Source of the DNA: Bacteroidales bacterium
GTDB taxonomy: Bacteria > Bacteroidota > Bacteroidia > Bacteroidales > F082
Assembly: GCA_030690365.1 (NCBI GenBank)
Contig: JAUYGX010000044.1
Coordinates: 1 to 32,813 of the forward strand
Length of the DNA: 32,813 nucleotides
Direction: 5' to 3'
Below, piece by piece: positions 7,949-15,650 of the stretch. A model generated the notes under the pieces. The model was not told the DNA's origin. It saw only the letters and a program-made list of their open reading frames with translations, and did no database searches. Within the stretch, counting starts at the first letter, position 1. Each line of letters starts with the position of its first letter. Made by a program: the position numbers and the translations under genes.

Positions 7949-10900
7949 ATGAAGAAAGCGTTAAACATATTGTTGGTTGAGGATTCGGAAGACGATGCAC
8001 TTCTTATTCTGCACCACTTACGGAAAAGGGGCTATCATATAGATTATGAGCGTGTTGAGTCAGAAGAGGAGATGAAATCCGCACTTGCTAAAAAGAAGTG
8101 GGACATCATACTCTCCGATTATATAATGCCGCATTTCAATGGATTGGAAGCGTTGACACTCTTAAAAAATTCAGGAAAAGATATCCCATTCATTGTCATT
8201 TCGGGCACCATTGGCGAAGAAGTTGCTGTTAACATGATGAAAGCCGGGGCCCATGATTATCTCATGAAGGATAAGCTGATGCGGTTATTACCCGCCATTG
8301 AAAGAGAATTGCGTGATTGGGAAAGCCGGGCAGAACGAAAACTGCTTGAAAAAAAACAAAAACAATTGGAGGAAGAGCGTTTGTCCAATATGCGCTATTT
8401 CGAAAACATGGATAAGATAAACCAAACCATCCTGGGAACCAATGACCTGGAACAGTTGATGGAAGAGGTTCTAAAAACCATGATGTTGGTATTCGATTGC
8501 GATCGCACATGGCTCTTTTATCCATGCGATCCTGAGGCCACCTCGTTTAGAGTTCCTATGGAAATTTCCAAACCCGAATATCCGGGTGCCGGAATATTAA
8601 ATGAGGAATTACCTATGCCCTCTGATCTGGCTCAAAATTTACATGAAGCACTTGAATCTTCAGATCCGGTGACTTATATGGCAGGTACCGATAAACCTAT
8701 AAATAAAGTGAGTGCGGAACAATTTGATGTTAAATCAATGATGATGGTTCCGCTATATCCAAAGACTGGCAAACCCTGGGTGCTTGGCATGCACCAATGT
8801 TCGCACAAAAGAGTATGGACAATCGAAGAAAAGCGGTTGATACAGGAAACAGGACGACGTTTGAGCGATGCACTTACAGGCATGTTGATTCACCGCGATC
8901 TGCGTAAAAGCGAAGCTGAGAACCGTGCGATTGTTGATGCGGTACCGGATCTTCTGTTTCGGGTCAACCGGGATGGCATCATTACTGATTTCCGTAAGCC
9001 GGAGCACATCAATTTGTATGCTGAATCGGATCAATTCCTTGGCCGATCCCTTGGAGATGTATTGCCTGTTGATGTTTCTGATACTACCTATCCATCCATT
9101 GAAAAAGCGCTTAAAACTGATGAAGTAATAACATTTGAGTATGATCTAAAATTAAAAGAACAGTGTCAGAATTTTGAAGGTAGGATGATTGGCTTTTCGA
9201 AAGATGAGGTCATGGTATTTGTGCGTAATATCACCAAACGCAAGATGGCGGAGCAACAACTATTCGAAAGTGAACAAAAATTCCGCTCCCTGGCGGAAAG
9301 CTCTCCCGACAATATCATCCGGTACGACAAGGATTGCCGCGCAGTTTATTTTAACCGAAATATGAATTTTACGGTTGGTTCCAGTGCCGTTTCTCATATA
9401 GGCTTCACTCCCACGGAGAGCAATAACTATCCCACTACGGCAAAGTTTCAGGCAAAACTGGAGCAGGTGATACAAACAGGTCAACCCGATGAAATGGAGG
9501 ATGTGGTTCCCGACCAAAATGGAGAACCTCGTGTACATCATATTCGTTTTGTGGCCGAACGCAACAACGATTCTCAAATCATCGGTGCATTGGCCATTGG
9601 TCGCGACATTACAGAACGTAAGCAGGATGAAAAGGAAATCAGACGTGTGAACCGTGCCCTTCAAATGCTTTCACAAACCAATATGGCGTTGATTCACATC
9701 CTTGATGAGACGACACTCTTAAACGAAGTCTGTAGGATTGTTGTCGAAATCGGGGGTTATCAATTGGCTTGGTTTGGGTTTGCCGAAAATGATCAGGAGA
9801 AAACCTTACGTCCAGTTGCTCATGCAGGTTTCGAGTCTGGGTATATTGAGCAGGCCCACGTTAGCTGGGCAGATAATGAACGGGGACGAGGGCCGGGTGG
9901 CACGGCAATCCGTACAGGTCAACCTTGCATTGTTCGCAACATTCCTTCCGATCCTGCCTTTGCTCCCTGGCGGAAAGCTGCTCTACAAAGGGGATATCAA
10001 TCAATTATTGCTTTGCCATTAAAAGGCGAAAATGAGGTTCTGGGTGCTTTGGGTATTTATTCCAACGAGGTAGATGCGTTTGATAATAAGGAAGTTGAAA
10101 TTCTAAAAGAGTTGGCCGACGACCTGTCATTTGGTATCGCTACCTTGCATAATAAGGCAAAGCAGGAAATCGCCGAAATGGCACTCAGAGAAAGTGAAGA
10201 ACGTTACCGCTTGATTGCCGAGAATACTGCCGATACTGTAGCTGTGCTGGATCTTAATCTAAATATGATATATGTTAGCCCGTCGGTACTTAAGATGCGT
10301 GGATTTACGGTTGAAGAATCAATGACTCAGTCAATGGAAATGATTTTTACACCGTCGTCTGTGCAAAAAATCAGTCAGCTCTTTGCTAAACACATGGCAT
10401 TGGAGGGGGATAACAATGCCGATCCATTCAGAACAGAAACAGTTGAGCTTGAAGAGTACTGTAAAGACGGTTCCATCATCTGGGTCGAGATTGTGGTATC
10501 TTTTCTGAGAGATGCCAATCTGGCTCCTACAGGTATTTTAACAGCTACCAGAAATATTACCGAACGTAAGCAATCTGAGGAAAAATTAAGGATACTATCC
10601 CGCGCGGTTGAACAAAGCCCAGCATCCATCGTGATCACCGATACAGAAGGGAAAATCGAATATGTAAATTCTAAATTTACTGATATAACAGGATACTCCC
10701 GCGATGAAGTCATGGGACAGAACCCCAGAGTACTTAAATCAGGCGAACAATCCAACGATTTTTACCTTCAATTCTGGCAGACCATCACCGATGGCAAAGT
10801 ATGGCAGGGTGAATTTCATAACAAGAAAAAAAGTGGGGAGTTATTTTGGGAACTGGCTTCCATTTCTCCAATATTGGATGTAACGGGGTCGGTCACCCAT

Positions 10901-12100
10901 TTCCTGGCTGTGAAAGAAGATATCACGGCCCGCAAACAAACAGAGTTGGAGTTGATAAATGCCAAAGAAAAAGCCGAAGAAAGCGATCGGCTAAAATCAG
11001 CCTTTTTAGCCACCATGAGCCATGAACTGCGTACACCATTAAATCATATTATGGGGTTCAGCGATTTAATGCAATCGGGCATCGATCTGGAGAATACAAT
11101 TGAGTTTGCCCAGTTAATTAATAAAAGTGGACGTTACCTGTTAAACCTTATTGAAGATATCTTTGAGCTAGCATTAACAGAAAAATCAGGGATTAAACTG
11201 AGAAAAGAAACCTTTAAGGGCCTTGATGTTTTTTTGATTAATAGATCAACACTCACTGAAATACGCGATACTTCAGGTAAGAAAGATCAAATTGAGCTTG
11301 TTTTTAACCCGGATAGTCAACTTCTGCTTAACAGTATTTATGCTGACAAGAATAAAATAAATCAAGTATTGATAAATCTTTTTAAAAATGCTGTGAAGTT
11401 TACAAAGAAGGGCAAGATAGAATTCGGATTTCATCAAAAAAACCCGGGATGGATTACTTTTTATGTAAGCGACACCGGAATTGGAATCCCAAAGGATAAA
11501 CATGAACTTATTTTTGATTTTTTCCGCCAGTTAGATGATTCACACACAAGAATATATGGAGGCATCGGCATCGGTCTCTCCATTTCGAAAAAGATAGCCG
11601 ACGTCATGGAAGGAACATTAAGCCTTGAGTCAGAACCCGGAAAAGGAAGCACATTCTATTTCTCCTTTCCGGCAGAAATTACGCCAACATGCTCTTCCGG
11701 TACAGTATCTGTTGAAAATCCCCATGTCCCGGTATTCACCGGTAAGGTGATCTTAATAGTGGAAGACGATCCCATCAGTATGGATTTAATCAGAACATTT
11801 GTGAAGAAAACCGGAGCAGATGTGGTGGAGGCTTGCAACGGTAAAGAAGCCATTGAAATGTTAATACAAAAACCTGACCTTATCCTGATGGATTTGTTCA
11901 TGCCTGTGATGGATGGTTATCAGTCGACTGTGATTATAAAATCGAAATACCCCCGGATTCCTGTTATCGCAGTTACTGCCTATGCCCTGCTCAAGGATAA
12001 GTCGAAAGCCATAGCTGCAGGATGTGATAGCATTATTTCCAAACCCATTAATAGGGAAATTTTATACGGTGAACTGACAAAATATTTAAAGTCGAAGTGA
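7949..12100 (+). CDS. Hybrid sensor histidine kinase with receivers at both ends
   Basis: This 1383-residue hybrid kinase has the order: receiver (4-125, phospho-acceptor Asp57 in LSDYIMPHFNG), GAF with CDRTWLFYPCDP (about 147-312), PAS (320-434), PAS (438-553), a second GAF (about 560-735), PAS (745-870), PAS (875-1000), HisKA (His1025 in ATMSHELRTPLN), HATPase_c (FKNAVKFTKKG, DTGIGIP, GGIGIGLSI), and a C-terminal receiver (Asp1315 in LILMDLFMPVMDG). The N-terminal receiver can take input from another kinase and the C-terminal one can pass phosphate to an HPt protein, so this is a likely integration point for the cluster. No HPt domain is seen here. The first GAF is a close relative of the one in the 1040 kinase. 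There is no membrane segment. It is the last gene of the signalling block. Confidence 0.93.
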   Translation: MKKALNILLVEDSEDDALLILHHLRKRGYHIDYERVESEEEMKSALAKKKWDIILSDYIMPHFNGLEALTLLKNSGKDIPFIVISGTIGEEVAVNMMKAGAHDYLMKDKLMRLLPAIERELRDWESRAERKLLEKKQKQLEEERLSNMRYFENMDKINQTILGTNDLEQLMEEVLKTMMLVFDCDRTWLFYPCDPEATSFRVPMEISKPEYPGAGILNEELPMPSDLAQNLHEALESSDPVTYMAGTDKPINKVSAEQFDVKSMMMVPLYPKTGKPWVLGMHQCSHKRVWTIEEKRLIQETGRRLSDALTGMLIHRDLRKSEAENRAIVDAVPDLLFRVNRDGIITDFRKPEHINLYAESDQFLGRSLGDVLPVDVSDTTYPSIEKALKTDEVITFEYDLKLKEQCQNFEGRMIGFSKDEVMVFVRNITKRKMAEQQLFESEQKFRSLAESSPDNIIRYDKDCRAVYFNRNMNFTVGSSAVSHIGFTPTESNNYPTTAKFQAKLEQVIQTGQPDEMEDVVPDQNGEPRVHHIRFVAERNNDSQIIGALAIGRDITERKQDEKEIRRVNRALQMLSQTNMALIHILDETTLLNEVCRIVVEIGGYQLAWFGFAENDQEKTLRPVAHAGFESGYIEQAHVSWADNERGRGPGGTAIRTGQPCIVRNIPSDPAFAPWRKAALQRGYQSIIALPLKGENEVLGALGIYSNEVDAFDNKEVEILKELADDLSFGIATLHNKAKQEIAEMALRESEERYRLIAENTADTVAVLDLNLNMIYVSPSVLKMRGFTVEESMTQSMEMIFTPSSVQKISQLFAKHMALEGDNNADPFRTETVELEEYCKDGSIIWVEIVVSFLRDANLAPTGILTATRNITERKQSEEKLRILSRAVEQSPASIVITDTEGKIEYVNSKFTDITGYSRDEVMGQNPRVLKSGEQSNDFYLQFWQTITDGKVWQGEFHNKKKSGELFWELASISPILDVTGSVTHFLAVKEDITARKQTELELINAKEKAEESDRLKSAFLATMSHELRTPLNHIMGFSDLMQSGIDLENTIEFAQLINKSGRYLLNLIEDIFELALTEKSGIKLRKETFKGLDVFLINRSTLTEIRDTSGKKDQIELVFNPDSQLLLNSIYADKNKINQVLINLFKNAVKFTKKGKIEFGFHQKNPGWITFYVSDTGIGIPKDKHELIFDFFRQLDDSHTRIYGGIGIGLSISKKIADVMEGTLSLESEPGKGSTFYFSFPAEITPTCSSGTVSVENPHVPVFTGKVILIVEDDPISMDLIRTFVKKTGADVVEACNGKEAIEMLIQKPDLILMDLFMPVMDGYQSTVIIKSKYPRIPVIAVTAYALLKDKSKAIAAGCDSIISKPINREILYGELTKYLKSK

Positions 12101-12107
12101 GAATTTT

Positions 12108-12123
12108 ACAATAGCTGTATTGT
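12108..12123 (+). terminator. Weak hairpin after the signalling block
   Basis: ACAATA and TATTGT form a 6-base-pair stem with a GCTG loop just after the stop of the hybrid kinase. A T-rich run (TTTGTTTTT) starts about 11 bases later. The stem is short and AT-rich, so it is a weak terminator candidate. Confidence 0.25.
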
Positions 12124-12171
12124 TGAAATTGCTTTGTTTTTGAAGATCAGAACTTAAACAGAAGGGGTTTT

Positions 12172-12198
12172 TTGCAGTCGGCTAAAGCCAGACTGCAA
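12172..12198. repeat. Palindromic 27-base repeat, copy 1
   Basis: The unit is TTGCAGTC-GGCT-AA-AGCC-A-GACTGCAA. The outer 8-base and inner 4-base arms pair perfectly around a 2-base loop, with one bulged A. An identical copy starts 45 bases later. It looks like a short extragenic palindromic element. Confidence 0.8.
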
Positions 12199-12216
12199 TC
12201 TTGAGTTTGGCTAATT

Positions 12217-12243
12217 TTGCAGTCGGCTAAAGCCAGACTGCAA
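12217..12243. repeat. Palindromic 27-base repeat, copy 2
   Basis: This is an exact copy of the unit at 12172-12198 in the same orientation, separated by 18 bases. Both lie in the non-coding stretch between the hybrid kinase and the argJ remnant. Each unit can fold into a hairpin on its own. Confidence 0.8.
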
Positions 12244-12333
12244 TGGATTGAATCTATTCAGTTTTATTCATCTACAATGAATGTGTTAAAAGTACATCCA
12301 TTGCATTCCGGATTTATCCGACTGCACGATCAG

Positions 12334-12704
12334 ATTCATCCCAACATGGCCACGTTGCTGGCATTCATCGTCACCAATATAGCAATAGATCATGTTTTAT
12401 TACAAAAACGGTGAAGGAAACGGTGGATGATTCGTTCAATATGATTATCAGTGCTGCCGGCAATGCGGGACTTCCATTTGATTATGAGAAAATTGATCTT
12501 TATATCGGTTCCGAAAAAAAAGTAGTTAAAGTCCTTGAAAAGGGAAATCCATTGGATTTCGACACCAATTACATCAAAAAATTATTGCGCGAATCGCATC
12601 TCCGGATTCTACTTGATCTGCATAGTGGCAAAGCCAATGCCAAAGGTTGGGGAACAGATCTGACTACTGATTATGTGTTGTTTAATTCGGTATATTCCAC
12701 TTAA
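12334..12704 (+). pseudogene. argJ: Decayed remnant of ornithine acetyltransferase/N-acetylglutamate synthase
   Basis: ArgJ transfers acetyl groups in arginine synthesis and cleaves itself at an Ala-Thr bond. This remnant begins at IHPNMATLLAFIVTN, which matches the cleavage region (IHPNMATML in typical ArgJ, with Thr as nucleophile). The frame ends at a TGA at 12412-12414. One base missing from the A run at about 12403-12408 would restore the frame: LLQKTVKETVDDSFN then follows as in ArgJ. Directly after SFN about 100 family residues are missing, and the text resumes at ISAAGNAGLPFDYEKIDLYIG and continues to a natural-looking end (WGTDLTTDYVLFNSVYST). The whole N-terminal half is also absent. 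So there is a 5' truncation, a frameshift and an internal deletion. The family match comes from remembered ArgJ motifs and is quite specific. A product is unlikely to work. Confidence 0.8.
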
Positions 12705-12752
12705 TAAACCAAATTGGTTTCAGATTTATTTGATTATTTATCGCAATTTCCC

Positions 12753-12783
12753 TTGCCAAAGGGTTCCGTATTAATTACATTTG
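12753..12783 (+). promoter_or_regulatory. Predicted promoter (TTG - 20 bases - TACATTTG)
   Basis: TTG at 12753-12755 and a perfect TAnnTTTG box at 12776-12783 have a spacer in the normal range. The only downstream gene on this strand is the cupredoxin gene at 13058, which would then have a leader of about 270 bases. The rest of 12705-13057 has no gene that I recognise. Confidence 0.45.
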
Positions 12784-12834
12784 TAAAATCTGAACTAAAT
12801 TTAACAGGTTTAGATGAATAGCAAAAGTTTGATA

Positions 12835-12852
12835 TTCTGATAGTTATCAGAA
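12835..12852. promoter_or_regulatory. 18-base palindrome, possible CRP/FNR-type operator
   Basis: TTCTGATA-GT-TATCAGAA is a perfect inverted repeat with a 2-base centre. It contains TGAT-N4-ATCA, the core spacing of CRP/FNR-family sites. It lies about 45 bases downstream of the predicted start from the 12753-12783 promoter and 205 bases before the cupredoxin gene. A regulatory role is a guess from symmetry and position. Confidence 0.35.
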
Positions 12853-13057
12853 ATAAAACTGAGCGATGCATTTATCGGAAATAGGGAATAACTATCCTCT
12901 TCTCCCAAAATTATTTGATTATTTCATTCAATGTGTATCAGTTTAATTGATATGCAATTGGTGATTACCGCTAAAAAAAAACGGAGTCTGTAACCAGTAT
13001 AAAAAACAGGGCGTAACCGAAAAGCCAAATGAGTAGGAAAAATTAATAATCAGTCTT

Positions 13058-13663
13058 ATGAAAACAAAAATTTTACTTTCAGCTTTACTGTCATTTTTCG
13101 TACTGTCGGGATATAGTACTATCTGGACAGTTACCAACACTAATTTTGTATTTACTCCTGATAGCATCACCATTTTTGAAGGTGATAGTGTGAAGTTTAC
13201 CCTGGGAGATACCCATAATGTGGTTGAAGTAAGCCAGGCAACCTGGTTGGCCAATGGCAATACGCCGTTGCCGGGATTTTCGTTGCCATTTGGAGGAGGC
13301 CTGCTGCTTTCTTCACAACTTACCGTTGGCATGCACTATTATGTTTGTGGTCCACATGCGTCAGGAGGAATGAAAGGGATCATCAACGTACAAAGCACCT
13401 CCGGAATTTCTGAAAATCAATCTGTAGTTTCTGTTTATCCAAATCCGTCAAGCGGGATATTCCAGTTTGAACTGTCAGGTATTCAGTTCGATAGAAGCAA
13501 TAACCTTTATATTTACAACCTACAGGGAGCAAAGATTTATGAAGCCGCAGTCAGCAATGAGAAGTTTAATGTCGATTTGTCAAACCTTTCGGGTGGAATT
13601 TATTTTGTGAAGATTTTTGACGGGGAAGCGATTCTGACGAAGAAAATCATGATTCAAAATTGA
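13058..13663 (+). CDS. Secreted cupredoxin (plastocyanin-like) with T9SS sorting tail
   Basis: This 201-residue protein has a signal peptide (MKTKILLSALLSFFVLSGYS), then one small beta-barrel domain, then a T9SS tail. The four ligands of a type-1 copper site are in the expected order: His53 in DTHNV, Cys97 and His100 in YYVCGPHASGGM, and Met105. The domain opening (FTPDSITIFEGDSVKFTL) is typical of plastocyanin/azurin-like proteins. From about residue 122 the Por_Secre_tail begins (SVYPNPSSGIFQF ... GGIYFVKIFDG ... KKIMIQN), so it should be exported and released or surface-anchored by the type IX system. It may carry electrons or bind copper outside the cell. It is alone on its strand, and the next gene is convergent. 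Domain and tail are clear; the partner and pathway are unknown. Confidence 0.9.
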   Translation: MKTKILLSALLSFFVLSGYSTIWTVTNTNFVFTPDSITIFEGDSVKFTLGDTHNVVEVSQATWLANGNTPLPGFSLPFGGGLLLSSQLTVGMHYYVCGPHASGGMKGIINVQSTSGISENQSVVSVYPNPSSGIFQFELSGIQFDRSNNLYIYNLQGAKIYEAAVSNEKFNVDLSNLSGGIYFVKIFDGEAILTKKIMIQN

Positions 13664-13681
13664 CAGATTGAAAAGGAGCCA

Positions 13682-13719
13682 TTAAAAAGAGATCTACAAT
13701 TCAATGATCCCCTTTTTAA
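13682..13719. terminator. Bidirectional hairpin between convergent genes
   Basis: TTAAAAAG...GATC at 13682-13694 pairs with GATC...CTTTTTAA at 13706-13719 around an 11-base loop. T runs fall at the 3' side on both strands. It sits just after the cupredoxin gene and overlaps the last codons of the response regulator on the other strand, so it could end both transcripts. Confidence 0.5.
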
Positions 13720-14338
13720 TGGCATACATCACCAATTGTGCTGTGTTTTTCGATTGGGTTTTTTCTAACAGACTGGCCCGGTGGTTGTCCACAGTACGTT
13801 TGCTGATAAATAGTTTTTCTCCAATTTCCTGATTTGATAATCCTTTGCAAATCAGTAGCATGACCTCCTTTTCACGGACTGAAAACTGTACCGTATCGCT
13901 TTCATTGGCACTTTTGTTCATTTTGCGAATGACGGAGTACAAAATTTCTTCCGGGAAATAGTGTTTTCCTGCACACACCTGTTCCATAGCCGCCAGCACC
14001 TCGTCGGGATTGGAGTTTTTCATTAAAAACCCCTTGGCTCCGGCATCAATCATCTGATAATAATAACTTTCGTCACCATGCATGGTGAGGGCTATGATAC
14101 AGGCATCCGGGTGTGATTGAAGAATTTTACGCGTGGCTTCTATGCCATTCATCACAGGCATGTTGATGTCCATCAGGATAATATCCGGGATTGTTTGCAT
14201 GCTTCTCGAAACGGCTTCTTCACCGTTTTCCGACTCAATAATCACATTGTCAGGTGAATAATGTTGCAGCAAAAGCTTAAGTCCGTTGCGGAACAGAGTG
14301 TGATCGTCAACAATCAGGATGGTTTTAACTTTATTCAT
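13694..14338 (-). CDS. NarL/LuxR-family response regulator
   Basis: This 214-residue protein has a receiver domain (about 5-125) with Asp11/Asp12, phospho-acceptor Asp57 in IILMDINMPVMNG, and the conserved Lys in FLMKNSNPDE. A GerE/LuxR-type helix-turn-helix (about 150-212) follows: FSVREKEVMLLICKGLSNQEIG, then SKRTVDNHRASLLEKT. It is a DNA-binding transcription regulator activated by phosphorylation. Its ATG overlaps the stop of the kinase gene by 8 bases (ATGAATAA), so the pair is translationally coupled and surely cognate. The operon runs divergently from the pst-like transporter, which is a likely target. This is not the usual PhoB type (OmpR-like winged helix). Confidence 0.95.
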   Translation of the reverse strand: MNKVKTILIVDDHTLFRNGLKLLLQHYSPDNVIIESENGEEAVSRSMQTIPDIILMDINMPVMNGIEATRKILQSHPDACIIALTMHGDESYYYQMIDAGAKGFLMKNSNPDEVLAAMEQVCAGKHYFPEEILYSVIRKMNKSANESDTVQFSVREKEVMLLICKGLSNQEIGEKLFISKRTVDNHRASLLEKTQSKNTAQLVMYAIKKGIIEL

Positions 14339-15350
14339 GGCGGTCGGCTTTTACTTCAACAGTAACTAATACTCCTTCTCCGGGACGGCTTTTAAGCTCG
14401 AATTCCCCCTCGATGGAGGCAATGCGGCTTTGGATGGTATTCAACCCCATGCCCAGTGGCTGGCGGCTCATGGGTGAATCGTAGTTGAAACCAACTCCAT
14501 TGTCCTGATAGAGAAGTTTTATTTCCTGATTTTCCTGGTACATACTGATCATAATTTTACCTGCCTTTGCATGTTTTATGGTGTTGTGAATCAACTCACA
14601 AAGAGAACGGTAAATGATCAGCGAGGTTTCTTTATTCACCTGGACCTTTTCGGTCATGTTGGTTACAAATTCGATTTTAACTTCAGCAGCGGTTTCCGTT
14701 TTACCTATAAAGGATTTGATGGCGGCTATAAGTCCAAAGTCTTCCAACACCGACGGACTCAGGTTGTTTGAAATTTCTCTCAGGCTTTTGATGGCTTCGT
14801 CCACCGATTCGATGGCATTTACGTAGATAGGTTTTTTGCTCGATGCCTGTGTTTTCTCAGGAGCAAGTGCATAAAGCGACATTTTAATTGTCGACAACAA
14901 AGGTCCCAGCCCGTCGTGTAATTCGTTGGCCACCCGCTTCCGTTCTTTTTCTTCGGTATTGATGATGGCTGAAAGTACCTTTTTCTCGGATTCTTCCCGC
15001 AGTTCCTGCATTCTGGCCATGTATCCAAAAATTTTCTTCACGTAGAACACCCCGATAACGATGAGAATTGAGATTAAAACCCCCAGCCAGTTGTTTAGTT
15101 GCAGGGTAGTTTCGCCAATAGGGATCTGATAAAAAATGAATAGTTCATAAAGCCGCCGCAACGCCATCATCGACAAACCAATCGATAACAATATCCAGCT
15201 CGATTTGTACTTGGATCCCCTGATCAAACTAACTACAATTGCAACCGCAATTACTTGAAGAATTATGGATAAAATGATAGCCAGAGATGTCAGCATGACA
15301 TAAAATATTAGGTTTAATTTCTTCAAATTTAGATATTTATTCCCAAACAA
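14331..15350 (-). CDS. NarX/DesK-type membrane sensor histidine kinase (HisKA_3)
   Basis: This kinase of about 339 residues has three hydrophobic segments (about 14-43, 51-76 and 86-104), a short coiled coil, then a HisKA_3 dimerisation domain with His145 in ANELHDGLGPLLS. The HATPase_c domain has CELIHNTIKHAKAG, DNGVGFN and GMGLNTIQSRI. There is no sizeable extracellular sensor, so the signal is sensed in or near the membrane, as in DesK-like kinases. It overlaps the NarL-type regulator gene by 8 bases. The start is uncertain: TTG at 15350 has AAAAAAGGAG only 2 bases upstream, and ATG at 15296 would remove part of the first membrane helix. The predicted promoter about 50 bases upstream favours the long form. 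Its placement next to pst genes suggests phosphate or envelope sensing, but that is inference. Confidence 0.92.
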   Translation of the reverse strand: MFGNKYLNLKKLNLIFYVMLTSLAIILSIILQVIAVAIVVSLIRGSKYKSSWILLSIGLSMMALRRLYELFIFYQIPIGETTLQLNNWLGVLISILIVIGVFYVKKIFGYMARMQELREESEKKVLSAIINTEEKERKRVANELHDGLGPLLSTIKMSLYALAPEKTQASSKKPIYVNAIESVDEAIKSLREISNNLSPSVLEDFGLIAAIKSFIGKTETAAEVKIEFVTNMTEKVQVNKETSLIIYRSLCELIHNTIKHAKAGKIMISMYQENQEIKLLYQDNGVGFNYDSPMSRQPLGMGLNTIQSRIASIEGEFELKSRPGEGVLVTVEVKADRHE

Positions 15351-15407
15351 TTCTCCTTTTTTATATCAATAATTTCAATTCAAATCCGAGTTCCTACTTC
15401 TATTCTA

Positions 15408-15436
15408 CAAAGTTAAACAAAGAAGCCACCGAACAA
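15408..15436 (-). promoter_or_regulatory. Promoter of the kinase/regulator operon
   Basis: On the minus strand, TTG at 15436-15434 and a perfect TAACTTTG at 15415-15408 are 18 bases apart. The start of transcription would be near 15401, about 50 bases before the kinase start codon. Confidence 0.6.
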
Positions 15437-15603
15437 GGTCAATAATACCTGTTGGTTGTTGTTAATGGAATAGAATTTACATTTTGAAGCAAAGCCAAGT
15501 ACCAGAAAATCAACATTATAAATCGCTTATTCTATTCCTGATAAGTATAAATACCTATGTATAAACAGGTTTTTCTACGCAGGCTTTTGAGGTGTTTAGT
15601 CTC

Positions 15604-15634
15604 TTGAAAACCCGGAAATCCGACCGTAGTTTTG
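15604..15634 (+). promoter_or_regulatory. Promoter of the pst-like operon
   Basis: TTG at 15604-15606 and a perfect TAGTTTTG at 15627-15634 have a 20-base spacer. Transcription would begin near 15641, only about 10 bases before the pstS start codon. Confidence 0.65.
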
Positions 15635-15650
15635 TTGAAAAAATAGAATC

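Larger units (their letters stand above)
15398..15649. promoter_or_regulatory. Cluster of four TCTATT/AATAGA motifs in a divergent intergenic region
   Basis: TTCTATTC occurs at 15398-15405 and 15530-15537, its complement GAATAGAA at 15468-15475, and AATAGAAT at 15642-15649. The two inner copies extend to a 10-base inverted repeat (15467-15476 with 15529-15538). The outer copies fall at the predicted transcription starts of the two divergent operons. They may be operator sites for the NarL-type regulator; this is inference from position. Confidence 0.35.

Noticed and set aside
9260-9664. A 134-codon frame opposite the hybrid kinase
   Set aside because: Antisense to a conserved PAS region, without promoter or family match.
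12172-12243. A CRISPR array
   Set aside because: There are only two repeat units with an 18-base spacer, each unit is a full palindrome, and no cas gene is near.
12217-12414. A 65-codon frame as a separate small gene
   Set aside because: Its first part is the palindromic repeat and its last part is the argJ remnant in frame; it is not an independent gene.
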